Origin: JAKJEP01 sp964580995 | GTDB lineage: Bacteria; Planctomycetota; Phycisphaerae; Sedimentisphaerales; SM23-30 | DNA length: 18,612 nt | Assembly (NCBI GenBank): GCA_964580995.1 | Contig: CAZOMV010000108.1 | Span: 1-18,612 of the forward strand | Reading direction: 5' to 3' | Shown: piece after piece, positions 6,203 through 13,920 of the stretch | Numbering within the stretch: position 1 is the first letter of the stretch | How the letters are laid out: the number at the start of each line of letters is the position of its first letter | Made by a program: the position numbers and the translations under genes | Notes under the pieces: model-generated | Databases searched by the model: none | Told to the model about the DNA's origin: nothing | Seen by the model: the letters and a program-made list of their open reading frames with translations, nothing else

Positions 6203-8093
6203 AATAGTACTCATAGGGATTCTGGTAGTGATTCTTCTGGCAATTGCCGGTATCGCCAAGGTGAAATTATCCAAATCCGATTCGGAGGCCTCCGCTTCAG
6301 CCACTTACGAAGTGAAACGCGGGCCGCTCACCATTAGTGTGATCGAGTCCGGCACGATCAAGGCGCGGGAGCAAATCATCATTAAAAATGAAGTGGAAGG
6401 TAAAACCTCCATTATTTACCTGATTCCGGAAGGGGAGCAGGTCCAGAAAGGGGATTTGCTGGTGGAACTGGATGCCAGTACTCTGGAGGACAATAAAATC
6501 GACCAGGAGATTCGGGTACAGAATGCCGAGGCCAGCTACATCAATGCCAAAGAGAATCTGGCAGTGGTGGAAAATCAGGCCAAAAGCGATTTGGATCTGG
6601 CCAATTTAAACCTGGATTTTGCCCGGCAGGATCTGAAGAAATATCTGGAAGGGGAATATCCCAACGAGTTAAAGAAAGCCGAGGCGCAAATCACTCTATC
6701 GCAGGAGGAACTGACACGGGCACAAGAAACTTTAAAATGGTCCAAGACCCTCTATGATGAAAAATACCTTTCTCAAACGGAGCTGCAGGCGGATCAGCTT
6801 GCAGAAAAAAAGACAGCGCTGAATCTGGATCTGGCGAAAAATAATTTGAATTTACTGACAGATTTTACGTACCAGCGGCAATTGGCTCAGCTTAATAGCG
6901 ATGTCAGCCAGGCGGAAATGGCCCTGGAGCGGACGACGCGTAAGGCCAATGCCAATGTGGTACAGGCCCAGGCGGACCTGAAGGCCAAGGAGGCCGAATT
7001 CAACCGTCAGAAAGATAAGCTGGAAAAAATAATCGATCAGATTGGAAAGACCCGAATCGTGGCCCCGGCGGACGGGCTGGTCATTTACGCCACCAGTGCC
7101 CAGACGGGCGGTTTCCGGGGGAACGTGGAGCCTCTGGACGAAGGCCAGGATGTCCGCGAGCGGCAGGAGTTGATTTATCTGCCGACGGCCAATTCCAGCA
7201 AGGCGGAAATCACGGTGCACGAATCGAATCTGGAAAAGATCCATATCGGTATGCCGGGGGTCATCACCGTAGATGCCCTGCCCGGCAAAAAGTTTCTGGG
7301 AACGGTTGCGAGTATAGCACCTTTGCCGGATGCCCAGCGGATGTGGATGAATCCGGATTTAAAGGTTTATACAACCGAAATCTATATTGAGGGGAACGGC
7401 GGTACTCTGCGAACCGGCATGAGCTGCCAGGCGGAAATCGTGATCCAGCAATATCCGGATGCCCTGTCTATTCCGATTCAAGCAGTATTGCGAATCGGAG
7501 GAGTCCCTACCGTTTATGTAAAGAAAGGAGATATCTTCGATCCGCGCAAGATCGAAACCGGGATGGACAACAATAAGGTGATACATGTGCTTAGCGGACT
7601 GGAAGTGGGTGAAACGGTTTTACTGACGCCTCCCTTGAAAGCGGCGGCTACGGATACAAAAACGGAGGGGGTAATCTTTCCGGCGGTTCAATCAGCGGAA
7701 AATTCGAGTGAGGTAGATAAAAAAATCAATGAAAAACTGAAAGAAGCCAAAGAGGCTGCGGAAAAGCCTGCTGAGACGATCTCGCCAACCGGCGGCGAGG
7801 AGCAGAAGACTCAGGAACGAAGTAGAAGAAGGCAGGACAATTCGGGTGATAATACCCAGCCGTCTCAGAACCGCCGGCCCCGTCGTATGGAAAATATGAC
7901 CCCGGAACAACAGGAAGAGATGCGTAAACGTTTTGAAAATATGACCCCGGAACAGCGGGAAGAAATACGCAAGAGAATGGAAAGCATTACTCCCGAACAA
8001 ATGGAAGAAATGCGCAAGAAGTTTGAAAATATGACTCCGGAAGAACAGGAAAAATTGAAGCAGCAATTTCAGGGGGCGAATCCCGAAAAATAA
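6189..8093 (+). CDS. MacA/HlyD-type membrane-fusion protein with repeat tail
   Basis: The periplasmic adaptor that links the ABC permease to the outer-membrane factor; 634 residues. A membrane anchor spans about 6-23. The first half of the lipoyl-like domain is at about 50-104 (GTIKAREQIII, QVQKGDLLVELD), a long coiled-coil hairpin at about 105-287, the second lipoyl half at about 288-302 (TRIVAPADGLVIY), and beta-barrel and membrane-proximal domains at about 335-490 (GMPGVITVDALPGKKFLGTV). Beyond residue 490 a charged, low-complexity tail ends in four 15-residue repeats (568-627). Such tails are not part of the usual MacA fold. The coiled coil is long enough to reach a TolC-type tip. It starts inside the end of the outer-membrane factor gene, and the ATPase gene follows after four bases. 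Confidence 0.9.
   Translation: MSKNKIVLIGILVVILLAIAGIAKVKLSKSDSEASASATYEVKRGPLTISVIESGTIKAREQIIIKNEVEGKTSIIYLIPEGEQVQKGDLLVELDASTLEDNKIDQEIRVQNAEASYINAKENLAVVENQAKSDLDLANLNLDFARQDLKKYLEGEYPNELKKAEAQITLSQEELTRAQETLKWSKTLYDEKYLSQTELQADQLAEKKTALNLDLAKNNLNLLTDFTYQRQLAQLNSDVSQAEMALERTTRKANANVVQAQADLKAKEAEFNRQKDKLEKIIDQIGKTRIVAPADGLVIYATSAQTGGFRGNVEPLDEGQDVRERQELIYLPTANSSKAEITVHESNLEKIHIGMPGVITVDALPGKKFLGTVASIAPLPDAQRMWMNPDLKVYTTEIYIEGNGGTLRTGMSCQAEIVIQQYPDALSIPIQAVLRIGGVPTVYVKKGDIFDPRKIETGMDNNKVIHVLSGLEVGETVLLTPPLKAAATDTKTEGVIFPAVQSAENSSEVDKKINEKLKEAKEAAEKPAETISPTGGEEQKTQERSRRRQDNSGDNTQPSQNRRPRRMENMTPEQQEEMRKRFENMTPEQREEIRKRMESITPEQMEEMRKKFENMTPEEQEKLKQQFQGANPEK
7890..8069 (+). repeat. Four 45-bp repeats inside the fusion-protein gene
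   Basis: They encode four units of 15 residues, residues 568-582, 583-597, 598-612 and 613-627. The consensus is E-[NS]-[MI]-T-P-E-[QE]-x-E-[EK]-x-[RK]-[KQ]-x-[FM]. The motif resembles the LTxxQ-type helices of Spy/CpxP proteins. Each unit would be one amphipathic helix with a TPE cap. The DNA copies are diverged in third positions, so the repeat is not recent. Confidence 0.75.
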
Positions 8094-8097
8094 ACCT

Positions 8098-8808
8098 ATG
8101 GGAAAAGAGACGAAGCAGAACAATACGCGCGAAGTGGTCCGGTTTGAAAATGTCCACAAGATTTATCAAATGGGCATGGAACAGGTACGGGCACTGGATG
8201 GAGTGAGTGTCGCGTTTGACAAAGGCAGCTTCTGGGCGATCATGGGGGCCAGCGGATCGGGCAAAAGCACCATGATGAATATCCTCGGCTGCCTGGACCG
8301 ACTGACGGAAGGTCGCTATTTTCTGGAAGGGCACGATGTCAGTACGCTGGATGATAATGCTCTCAGTGAGATTCGGCTGAAACATCTGGGTTTTATTTTT
8401 CAAAGTTTCAATTTGATTCCTCAGTTGACGGTTCAGAAAAATATTGAGCTGCCTTTGTATTATCTGGGCTGGGACGCTGCGAAAAGTGCTCAGCGGGCGC
8501 AGGAACTGGCCGGTAAAGTAGGGCTGGGAGATCGGTTGAAGCATCGTCCGACCGAGTTATCCGGCGGTCAAATGCAGCGGGTGGCGATTGCCCGGGCGCT
8601 GACCAATGATCCGGGGCTGATTCTGGCCGATGAGCCGACGGGGAATCTGGACAGTGCCACGGGGGTACAGATTATGAAATTGCTGAAGGAACTGCATGAA
8701 GAAGGTAAGACCATTATTATGGTGACACATGAAACCGATATAGCGGCATTCGCACAAAAGAAGCTGCACATGAAAGACGGGCGGATTGAGGGTATAGAAG
8801 AGAATTGA
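8098..8808 (+). CDS. ABC transporter ATP-binding protein, MacB/LolD type
   Basis: This cytoplasmic ATPase powers the exporter; 236 residues, normal for a stand-alone LolD/MacB-type subunit. Walker A is GASGSGKST (50-58), the Q-loop Gln is Q102, the signature is LSGGQ (154-158), Walker B is LILADE (174-179) with PTGNLDS after it, and the switch His is H211. All key residues are present. The first 12 residues are a family-unlike leader and the ribosome site is weak, so a start slightly downstream cannot be excluded. It begins four bases after the fusion-protein stop and ends one base before the permease ATG. In E. coli MacB the ATPase and permease are one chain; here they are split. Confidence 0.93.
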   Translation: MGKETKQNNTREVVRFENVHKIYQMGMEQVRALDGVSVAFDKGSFWAIMGASGSGKSTMMNILGCLDRLTEGRYFLEGHDVSTLDDNALSEIRLKHLGFIFQSFNLIPQLTVQKNIELPLYYLGWDAAKSAQRAQELAGKVGLGDRLKHRPTELSGGQMQRVAIARALTNDPGLILADEPTGNLDSATGVQIMKLLKELHEEGKTIIMVTHETDIAAFAQKKLHMKDGRIEGIEEN

Positions 8809-8809
8809 T

Positions 8810-10078
8810 ATGAGAGAAACGAAGTTTATCCGAAATATCTGGCTGGGCATTGAAAATCTGCTGCTGCACAAGCTGCGTTCCTTTTTGACCATGCTGGGGG
8901 TGGTGTTCGGGGTGGGCAGCGTGGTGGCGATGCTGGCGGTTGGCGAGGGGGCCAGTAAAGAGGCTCTGTCCCAGATTCGCAAGCTGGGCAGCAATAATAT
9001 CATTATCTCTTCCAAGCAGTCCGCCGAAGAACAATCCACCAGCACGATGCATTCCCATATGAGTATTTACGGCCTGACGTATGATGATTTTAGCCGAATC
9101 AATCAAAGCTTTCCCGATATTCATAAGGCAGTGCCGGTAAAATTGCTGCGGAAAGAAACTCGATTGGGGTCCAGAGCCATGGAGCTTCGGGTGGTGGGTA
9201 CCACCGAGGCGTGGTTTGAACTGGTACCGCGGGAAATTCTTGCCGGGCGAGTCCTGACCCAGGGGGATAATGAAGATTTTTCATCTATAGCTATCCTGAC
9301 GGAATTTGGAGCCAGGAAGCTTTTGGCGACCAGAAATACCATCGGGCAAACCATTCGGATCGGCGGAAATTCCTTTGAAGTGGCCGGGATTGTGAAAAGT
9401 GAATCCGGCCAGGCGGGAAATATGCAGATCCCGGACCAGGAAATCGACGCGTACATACCGATCAGTGTAGCGAAGAATTATTTTGGGGATGTATTCTCCA
9501 AAATGACTTCCGGTTCCCGGTCCAGCGAGCTGGTCGAATTGCATCAGATTATTGCCCAGGTGGATGATACCGCGCAGGTGGAAACCACGGCGGCGGGGAT
9601 TCAGCGGATGCTGGAAACCTTCCACAAGAAGATGGACTATGATATTAGTGTGCCGCTGGCGCTGTTAAAACAGGCGGAGGCGACCAAGCGTACTTTCAAT
9701 ATTGTTCTCGGTTCGATTGCGGGTATCAGTCTGCTGGTCGGGGGGATCGGCATCATGAATATCATGCTCGCCTCGGTAACCGAACGGACCCGCGAGATCG
9801 GGATTCGCCGGGCCATTGGGGCCAAACGGCGGCAGATTATCGTGCAGTTTCTGATTGAGACCGTGGTCCTTTCCACCATCGGCGGGATTGTCGGATTGGG
9901 TATCGGGGTTCTTATTCCGTCCCTGATAACGTATTTCGCCAAGATGCCCACCGTGATTACCCCGGAAAGCATTCTGCTGCCGTTGTTCATCAGTGCCGGG
10001 ATCGGGATTATTTTCGGTTTGTATCCGGCCGCCAGTGCCGCCCGGGTCGATCCGATTGTGGCCCTGCGCCATGAATAA
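8810..10078 (+). CDS. MacB-type ABC permease (FtsX-like)
   Basis: The inner-membrane subunit, 422 residues. TM1 is at about 23-45, then a periplasmic MacB core domain at about 46-290, and three C-terminal membrane helices at about 295-323, 345-375 and 386-406. The loop after TM2 carries the family signature ERTREIGIRRAIGAKRRQI (325-343), and the C-terminus has the usual AARVDPIVALR. This is the MacB/LolC mechanotransmission topology, in which ATP hydrolysis in the cytoplasm moves the periplasmic domain to push substrate into the adaptor and channel. The substrate is unknown: macrolides, peptides, lipids and siderophores are all known for relatives. It starts one base after the ATPase stop. 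Confidence 0.93.
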   Translation: MRETKFIRNIWLGIENLLLHKLRSFLTMLGVVFGVGSVVAMLAVGEGASKEALSQIRKLGSNNIIISSKQSAEEQSTSTMHSHMSIYGLTYDDFSRINQSFPDIHKAVPVKLLRKETRLGSRAMELRVVGTTEAWFELVPREILAGRVLTQGDNEDFSSIAILTEFGARKLLATRNTIGQTIRIGGNSFEVAGIVKSESGQAGNMQIPDQEIDAYIPISVAKNYFGDVFSKMTSGSRSSELVELHQIIAQVDDTAQVETTAAGIQRMLETFHKKMDYDISVPLALLKQAEATKRTFNIVLGSIAGISLLVGGIGIMNIMLASVTERTREIGIRRAIGAKRRQIIVQFLIETVVLSTIGGIVGLGIGVLIPSLITYFAKMPTVITPESILLPLFISAGIGIIFGLYPAASAARVDPIVALRHE

Positions 10079-10119
10079 TGGATGGGGAGGATAAAAAAAC
10101 ATCCGGTTAGGAGACAACG

Positions 10120-11544
10120 ATGAAAAAGAAACAAACGGTTCCATCCGCTGCCCGAATCTTTTCCCGGCGGGAATTGATCCAGGGGGCGGCGGCCGCCGGT
10201 GTATTTACGATTATACCCCGTTCGGTGCGGGGCGGTAACGGGCAGGTTCCGCCCAGCGAGAAACTCCGGATCGCCGTGATCGGCGCCGGCGGGCAGGGAC
10301 TGCTGGATACCAAAGCCTTGCTGGCTAATCCGGATATCCAGATCGCAGCCATCTGCGATGTCAGTGCTCTAAACGATAACAGCCGATTCTGGTATGGCGG
10401 CGTGGCCGGGCGAGAGCCGGCCAAAAAGGTGGTGGATGAATTTTACCGCCAGCAGGACGACAAGGCAAATTATCCCGGATGCCCGGCCTATATCGATTTC
10501 CGGGAAATGCTCGAAAAGCAAAAGGATATCGACGCGGTGCTAATCGCCACGCCCGACCATGTGCATGCGGCCGCGGCCCTCCTGGCCATCAATCAGGGCA
10601 AGCATGTGTATTGTGAAAAACCGCTGGCCCATTCCATCGACGAGGTCCGGCGGGTTACCGAGGCTGCCCGCCAGGCCGGTGTGGCAACTCAGATGGGAAA
10701 TCAAGGACATTCCGGGGAAGGGATTCGGTTGATCTGCGAATGGATCTGGGATGGTGCGATTGGCCCGGTCCGGGAGGTGCATGGCTGGTCCTCGGCTGGC
10801 GGCTGGATCAAACAAAGCAATCGACCCGAGGAGACCCCATCCGTTCCGGATACGCTGGACTGGGATCTCTGGCTGGGGCCAGCTCCGTACCGTCCCTATC
10901 ATCCCCTGTATTTGCCGTACAATTGGCGGGGCTGGTGGGATTTTGGAACGGGCGGAATCGGCGATATGGCCTGCCATAATCTGGACTCGGCGTTCTGGGC
11001 GCTGCATCTGGGCTATCCTGACAGTGTGGAAGCCAGTTCCACTCCAATCAGCCCGGAAACCACGCCGCAGGCTTCGATCGTTCATTTCAAGTTTCCCGCC
11101 CGTGGGGAAATGCCGCCCGTAACCGTGAGCTGGTATGATGGTGGTGTGAAACCGCCCCGGCCGGACGAGTTGGAGGCGGACCGGGGGTTGGGCGACGACG
11201 GCATTCTTTTTATCGGTGACCAAGGAAAAATCTTGTGTGATGGCTGGAGCCGCTCACCCCGGCTGATTCCCGAAAGCAGGATGCAGGAATATAAACGTCC
11301 CCCTAAAACCCTGGAACGCTCGAAAGGGCATTTCCGCGACTGGATCGACGCCTGCAAAGGCGGCCGGCCCGCCAGCTCGAATTTTGATGACTCCGGCCCC
11401 ATGACCGAAGTCATCCTGCTGGGGAATATTACCCTGCGGACCGGGAAAAAATTATCCTGGGATGGCCCGGCCATGAAAGCCGCCAACGCCCCGGAGGCGG
11501 AACCGCTGATCAAGCCGGTGTACAGAGATGGCTGGATGCTATGA
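10120..11544 (+). CDS. Tat-exported Gfo/Idh/MocA-family oxidoreductase
   Basis: An NAD(P)-dependent sugar or cyclitol oxidoreductase of the Gfo/Idh/MocA family; 474 residues. SRRELI at 15-20 followed by a mild hydrophobic stretch is a twin-arginine signal, so it is exported folded with its cofactor. The Rossmann motif is GAGGQG (55-60), preceded by LRIAVI. ATPDHVHA (143-150) and the catalytic-lysine motif EKP (166-168) follow. A C-terminal alpha/beta domain contains the Trp-rich DLWLGPAP region and WWDFGTGGIGDM, typical of the large planctomycete/Bacteroidetes group. The substrate cannot be read from sequence. AGGAG at 10109-10113 with a six-base spacer fixes the start. It lies 41 bp after the exporter operon and may be read with it, though a functional link is not evident. 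Confidence 0.88.
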   Translation: MKKKQTVPSAARIFSRRELIQGAAAAGVFTIIPRSVRGGNGQVPPSEKLRIAVIGAGGQGLLDTKALLANPDIQIAAICDVSALNDNSRFWYGGVAGREPAKKVVDEFYRQQDDKANYPGCPAYIDFREMLEKQKDIDAVLIATPDHVHAAAALLAINQGKHVYCEKPLAHSIDEVRRVTEAARQAGVATQMGNQGHSGEGIRLICEWIWDGAIGPVREVHGWSSAGGWIKQSNRPEETPSVPDTLDWDLWLGPAPYRPYHPLYLPYNWRGWWDFGTGGIGDMACHNLDSAFWALHLGYPDSVEASSTPISPETTPQASIVHFKFPARGEMPPVTVSWYDGGVKPPRPDELEADRGLGDDGILFIGDQGKILCDGWSRSPRLIPESRMQEYKRPPKTLERSKGHFRDWIDACKGGRPASSNFDDSGPMTEVILLGNITLRTGKKLSWDGPAMKAANAPEAEPLIKPVYRDGWML

Positions 11545-11557
11545 GTCTGGCAAAAAT

Positions 11558-12400
11558 TCAAACTCCAGAGTAAGCGCCATGGCCGCCGTCCACATTGAGC
11601 GTGATCCCGGTGACGAAGGTGGCCAGATCCGAAAGCAGAAATAAAGCCGACCCCACCAGTTCTTCCGGTTCCCCAAAACGGCCCATCGGTGTATGGTCAA
11701 TCAGTCGATGGCCGCGCTCGGTGAGGGCGCCGGTTTTTTCGTCAATGAGTAAAAACCGGTTCTGGCGGGCCAGAAAAATCCCCGGCGCCAGACCGTTGAC
11801 CCGGATGTGGGGTGAATATTCCTGCACCATATGCACCGCCAGCCACATCGTAAAATTCATCGCGGCGGCTTTGGCGGCGGCATACCCGATGCTGCGGGTG
11901 ATGGGCCGGTAGGCGGACATGGAGATAATATTAAGGATGGCTCCAGCCCTTTTCTGCGCCATATCCCGCCCGAAAACCTGACAGGGAAAAAGAGTCCCCA
12001 TCATATTCAGATCAAACACCTGCCGCAGGGCCTTTTCCGGAAGATCAAAAAAAGAAAGGTCCTTGCTGGTGGTAGCCTCTTTGATCGCACCCCCCGCGCC
12101 ATTGATGAGCAGATCCACCAAACCCCACTGGTCATGAATACTTTCGGCGGCCTGCTCCACCGCTTTTTTGTCCGCCGCGTCGAACAGCAGGGCGGATGCC
12201 CGGCCGCCCTCTTCACGTATCTGGCGGGCCACCGCTTCCGCTTCCACCCTATTCGAATGGCCCGTAACAACCACCGCCGCCCCGCGCTGCCCCAGCGCCC
12301 GGGCCATCGGGCTGCATAACACCCCGCTGCCGCCCGTGACAACCGCCACTTTCCCGCTAAAATCAAACGGACGATCCAAAGGCAATGATTCCAGATTCAT
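11558..12400 (-). CDS. SDR-family oxidoreductase, D-mannonate oxidoreductase type
   Basis: Probably interconverts D-fructuronate and D-mannonate with NAD(P)H in uronic-acid breakdown, in the cytoplasm. At 280 residues it is a classical short-chain dehydrogenase. In numbering from the ATG at 12400, the cofactor loop is TGGSGVLC (22-29), followed by INGAGG (99-104), the catalytic Ser in ISMSAY (159-164), Tyr173 and Lys177 in YAAAK, and the C-terminal TPMGRFGEPEELVG and VDGGHGAYSGV. The GVLC loop, the GALTERG segment and the YSGV end are what I remember of the putative mannonate-oxidoreductase SDR group. AAGGAA seven bases upstream supports this ATG; a TTG one codon earlier is less likely. The gene follows the SGNH gene by 15 bp and its 3' end lies 13 bp from the convergent oxidoreductase. 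Confidence 0.87.
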   Translation of the reverse strand: MNLESLPLDRPFDFSGKVAVVTGGSGVLCSPMARALGQRGAAVVVTGHSNRVEAEAVARQIREEGGRASALLFDAADKKAVEQAAESIHDQWGLVDLLINGAGGAIKEATTSKDLSFFDLPEKALRQVFDLNMMGTLFPCQVFGRDMAQKRAGAILNIISMSAYRPITRSIGYAAAKAAAMNFTMWLAVHMVQEYSPHIRVNGLAPGIFLARQNRFLLIDEKTGALTERGHRLIDHTPMGRFGEPEELVGSALFLLSDLATFVTGITLNVDGGHGAYSGV

Positions 12401-12415
12401 CAAAAAATTCCTTTG

Positions 12416-13738
12416 TTAATTATGTCGGATCAACTCATACTTGTGCGGCTGGGGTTGATTGAGCTGATAAATCTGCTCTTCGTATTTTTGGGCCAGCGAT
12501 TGGAGGGTTGCGACTTCACGATCGAAATCGGCCCGCCATTTTTGGAATTCCCCGGGATTCTCTTTTTCCAACGGGCGTTTTCCTTTCATGGCCGACCACT
12601 GGTTTCGCAGGGGGGCCATCGCCTTTTCATTCCGTTCCTTGTTGAGCATGGCCACCTGCATCGCCTGCTGATACTGCGGTGTGGTTTGCACACCCTGTAA
12701 CTCAATGCCCCGAACCAGTTGCAGGTCGGTAAAGCTGGCAATTTTCTGGCCGTCAATTTTCAATTCATATTCGCCTTGCGGCAGATTCGCGATGCGGAGA
12801 GATTCGCGGCTCAGCTCCTGGCCGGCGTTGGTGAGGTCGTAGCCGAGCTGGGCCTCCGCGGGGACCGCCCAGGGCAGGGAATCCGCCGTGAACGTAAAGG
12901 CCACCGCATTAGCGGAAACCTTGGTGTCGGTGATTTTCCCGCCGGTTACATCGGATATCATATCGTTTTTGTTGATCCGGATGTCGATGGTGGAAACCTC
13001 GCCGGAGGCATTCATGTCATGAAGAATTGCGAAAGCCATAACCACTTGTCCCGCCGGGCCGGGATGGACACAATCCCCGATCATGGTAAAGCCCGGATCG
13101 CCCTTCCGCTGCTGGCGGGTAATTTGATTGAGCGGATTGTACATATCCACATACCCCAGCCCCCGCATACTCGCTTGTTCCCGCGCCCAGGCCCCATAAA
13201 ACGCCAGCACCGCATTGTAATAATTCCCGCCCACGTCCGTAAAATCCTTCCGATTGGGCTGGTTCAATTGCATTTGTTTGATCCGCGTGTCAAACATGGT
13301 CGGGCCAATGAGTACCGCCGTGGCACCTATCGCCGCGATCTTGTCCAGAAGCAGGTTCATATCCCGTTCATACGTATCGAAAATCGGTCGTTCAAAATGG
13401 GTATAACTGCCGTCGTTCATCCCCAGCAGGATGGTTACATATTTCGGCTGGAAAGCAGCCACATCCTCGTCGAACCGGACGAGGGCGTCCACAGCCCGAT
13501 CCCCGCCGACCCCGGCATTGTGGAAATGCAGACGCAAATCGGGATGACGCGTGTAATAATAATCCTCTACATACTGGGTGTACAAACATTGATGGGTGAT
13601 GCTGTCGCCCAGAAAAACCACCGTATCATTGTTCGCCAGGTCCATGGTATCGAGGGTGGGAGGATAATCCTGAGCAAGGCAGGAAACAGATAGAAAGGAA
13701 ATTACCGTAAATAATACCATTGATTTGATCTTGTGCAT
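12416..13738 (-). CDS. Exported SGNH/GDSL hydrolase
   Basis: A probable carbohydrate esterase or lipase-like hydrolase acting outside the cytoplasm. I start at the ATG at 13738 (440 residues) because AAAGGAG lies seven bases upstream and a signal peptide follows (MHKIKSMVLF..., cleavage likely after CLA at residue 22). SGNH blocks: GDSIT with Ser46, the block II Gly79 in NAGVGGDRA, the block III Asn108 in LLGMND, and DCVHPG with Asp222 and His225. The catalytic set is complete. Residues about 245-350 look like a beta-rich accessory domain, and about 370-435 a charged helical region. Relatives include rhamnogalacturonan and xylan acetylesterases, which fits the neighbouring rhamnosidase, but the ester substrate is not determined. 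Divergently placed from the GH78 gene across 182 bp. Confidence 0.88.
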   Translation of the reverse strand: MHKIKSMVLFTVISFLSVSCLAQDYPPTLDTMDLANNDTVVFLGDSITHQCLYTQYVEDYYYTRHPDLRLHFHNAGVGGDRAVDALVRFDEDVAAFQPKYVTILLGMNDGSYTHFERPIFDTYERDMNLLLDKIAAIGATAVLIGPTMFDTRIKQMQLNQPNRKDFTDVGGNYYNAVLAFYGAWAREQASMRGLGYVDMYNPLNQITRQQRKGDPGFTMIGDCVHPGPAGQVVMAFAILHDMNASGEVSTIDIRINKNDMISDVTGGKITDTKVSANAVAFTFTADSLPWAVPAEAQLGYDLTNAGQELSRESLRIANLPQGEYELKIDGQKIASFTDLQLVRGIELQGVQTTPQYQQAMQVAMLNKERNEKAMAPLRNQWSAMKGKRPLEKENPGEFQKWRADFDREVATLQSLAQKYEEQIYQLNQPQPHKYELIRHN

Positions 13739-13862
13739 GGATGACTCCTTTCGATGAATTCCATAACCAAATAGCCAAGAACATATATCCATGATAACTC
13801 CGGCAGGAAGTGAGGGCAACCGGAAAATAAGATTTCTCTCGCCGGTACCCTCTTTTTTCATT

Positions 13863-13891
13863 TTGCATTATGACAGGCATTCCGATATGAT
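13863..13891 (+). promoter_or_regulatory. Candidate promoter of the rhamnosidase gene
   Basis: TTGCAT (13863-13868) and TATGAT (13886-13891) are exactly 17 bp apart. Transcription would start near 13898, leaving about 22 bases before the ATG, with AAAGGAG (13908-13914) as ribosome site. It lies in the 182-bp region shared with the divergent SGNH gene, where joint regulation is possible. I see no clear operator. Confidence 0.55.
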
Positions 13892-13920
13892 TCATTCACA
13901 ATGCATGAAAGGAGTATTCG

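Noticed and set aside
8098..10078. A broken MacB gene (ATPase and permease split by mutation)
   Set aside because: Both parts are complete with their own start codons and usual lengths; separate subunits are normal in LolCDE-like systems.
11543..11570. Terminator between the convergent oxidoreductase and SDR genes
   Set aside because: Only a 5-bp stem (TCTGG/CCAGA) with a 14-base loop is present, too weak to call.
12719..13693. Plus-strand 324-residue frame opposite the SGNH gene
   Set aside because: Antisense shadow; the minus-strand frame has a signal peptide and a complete SGNH catalytic set.
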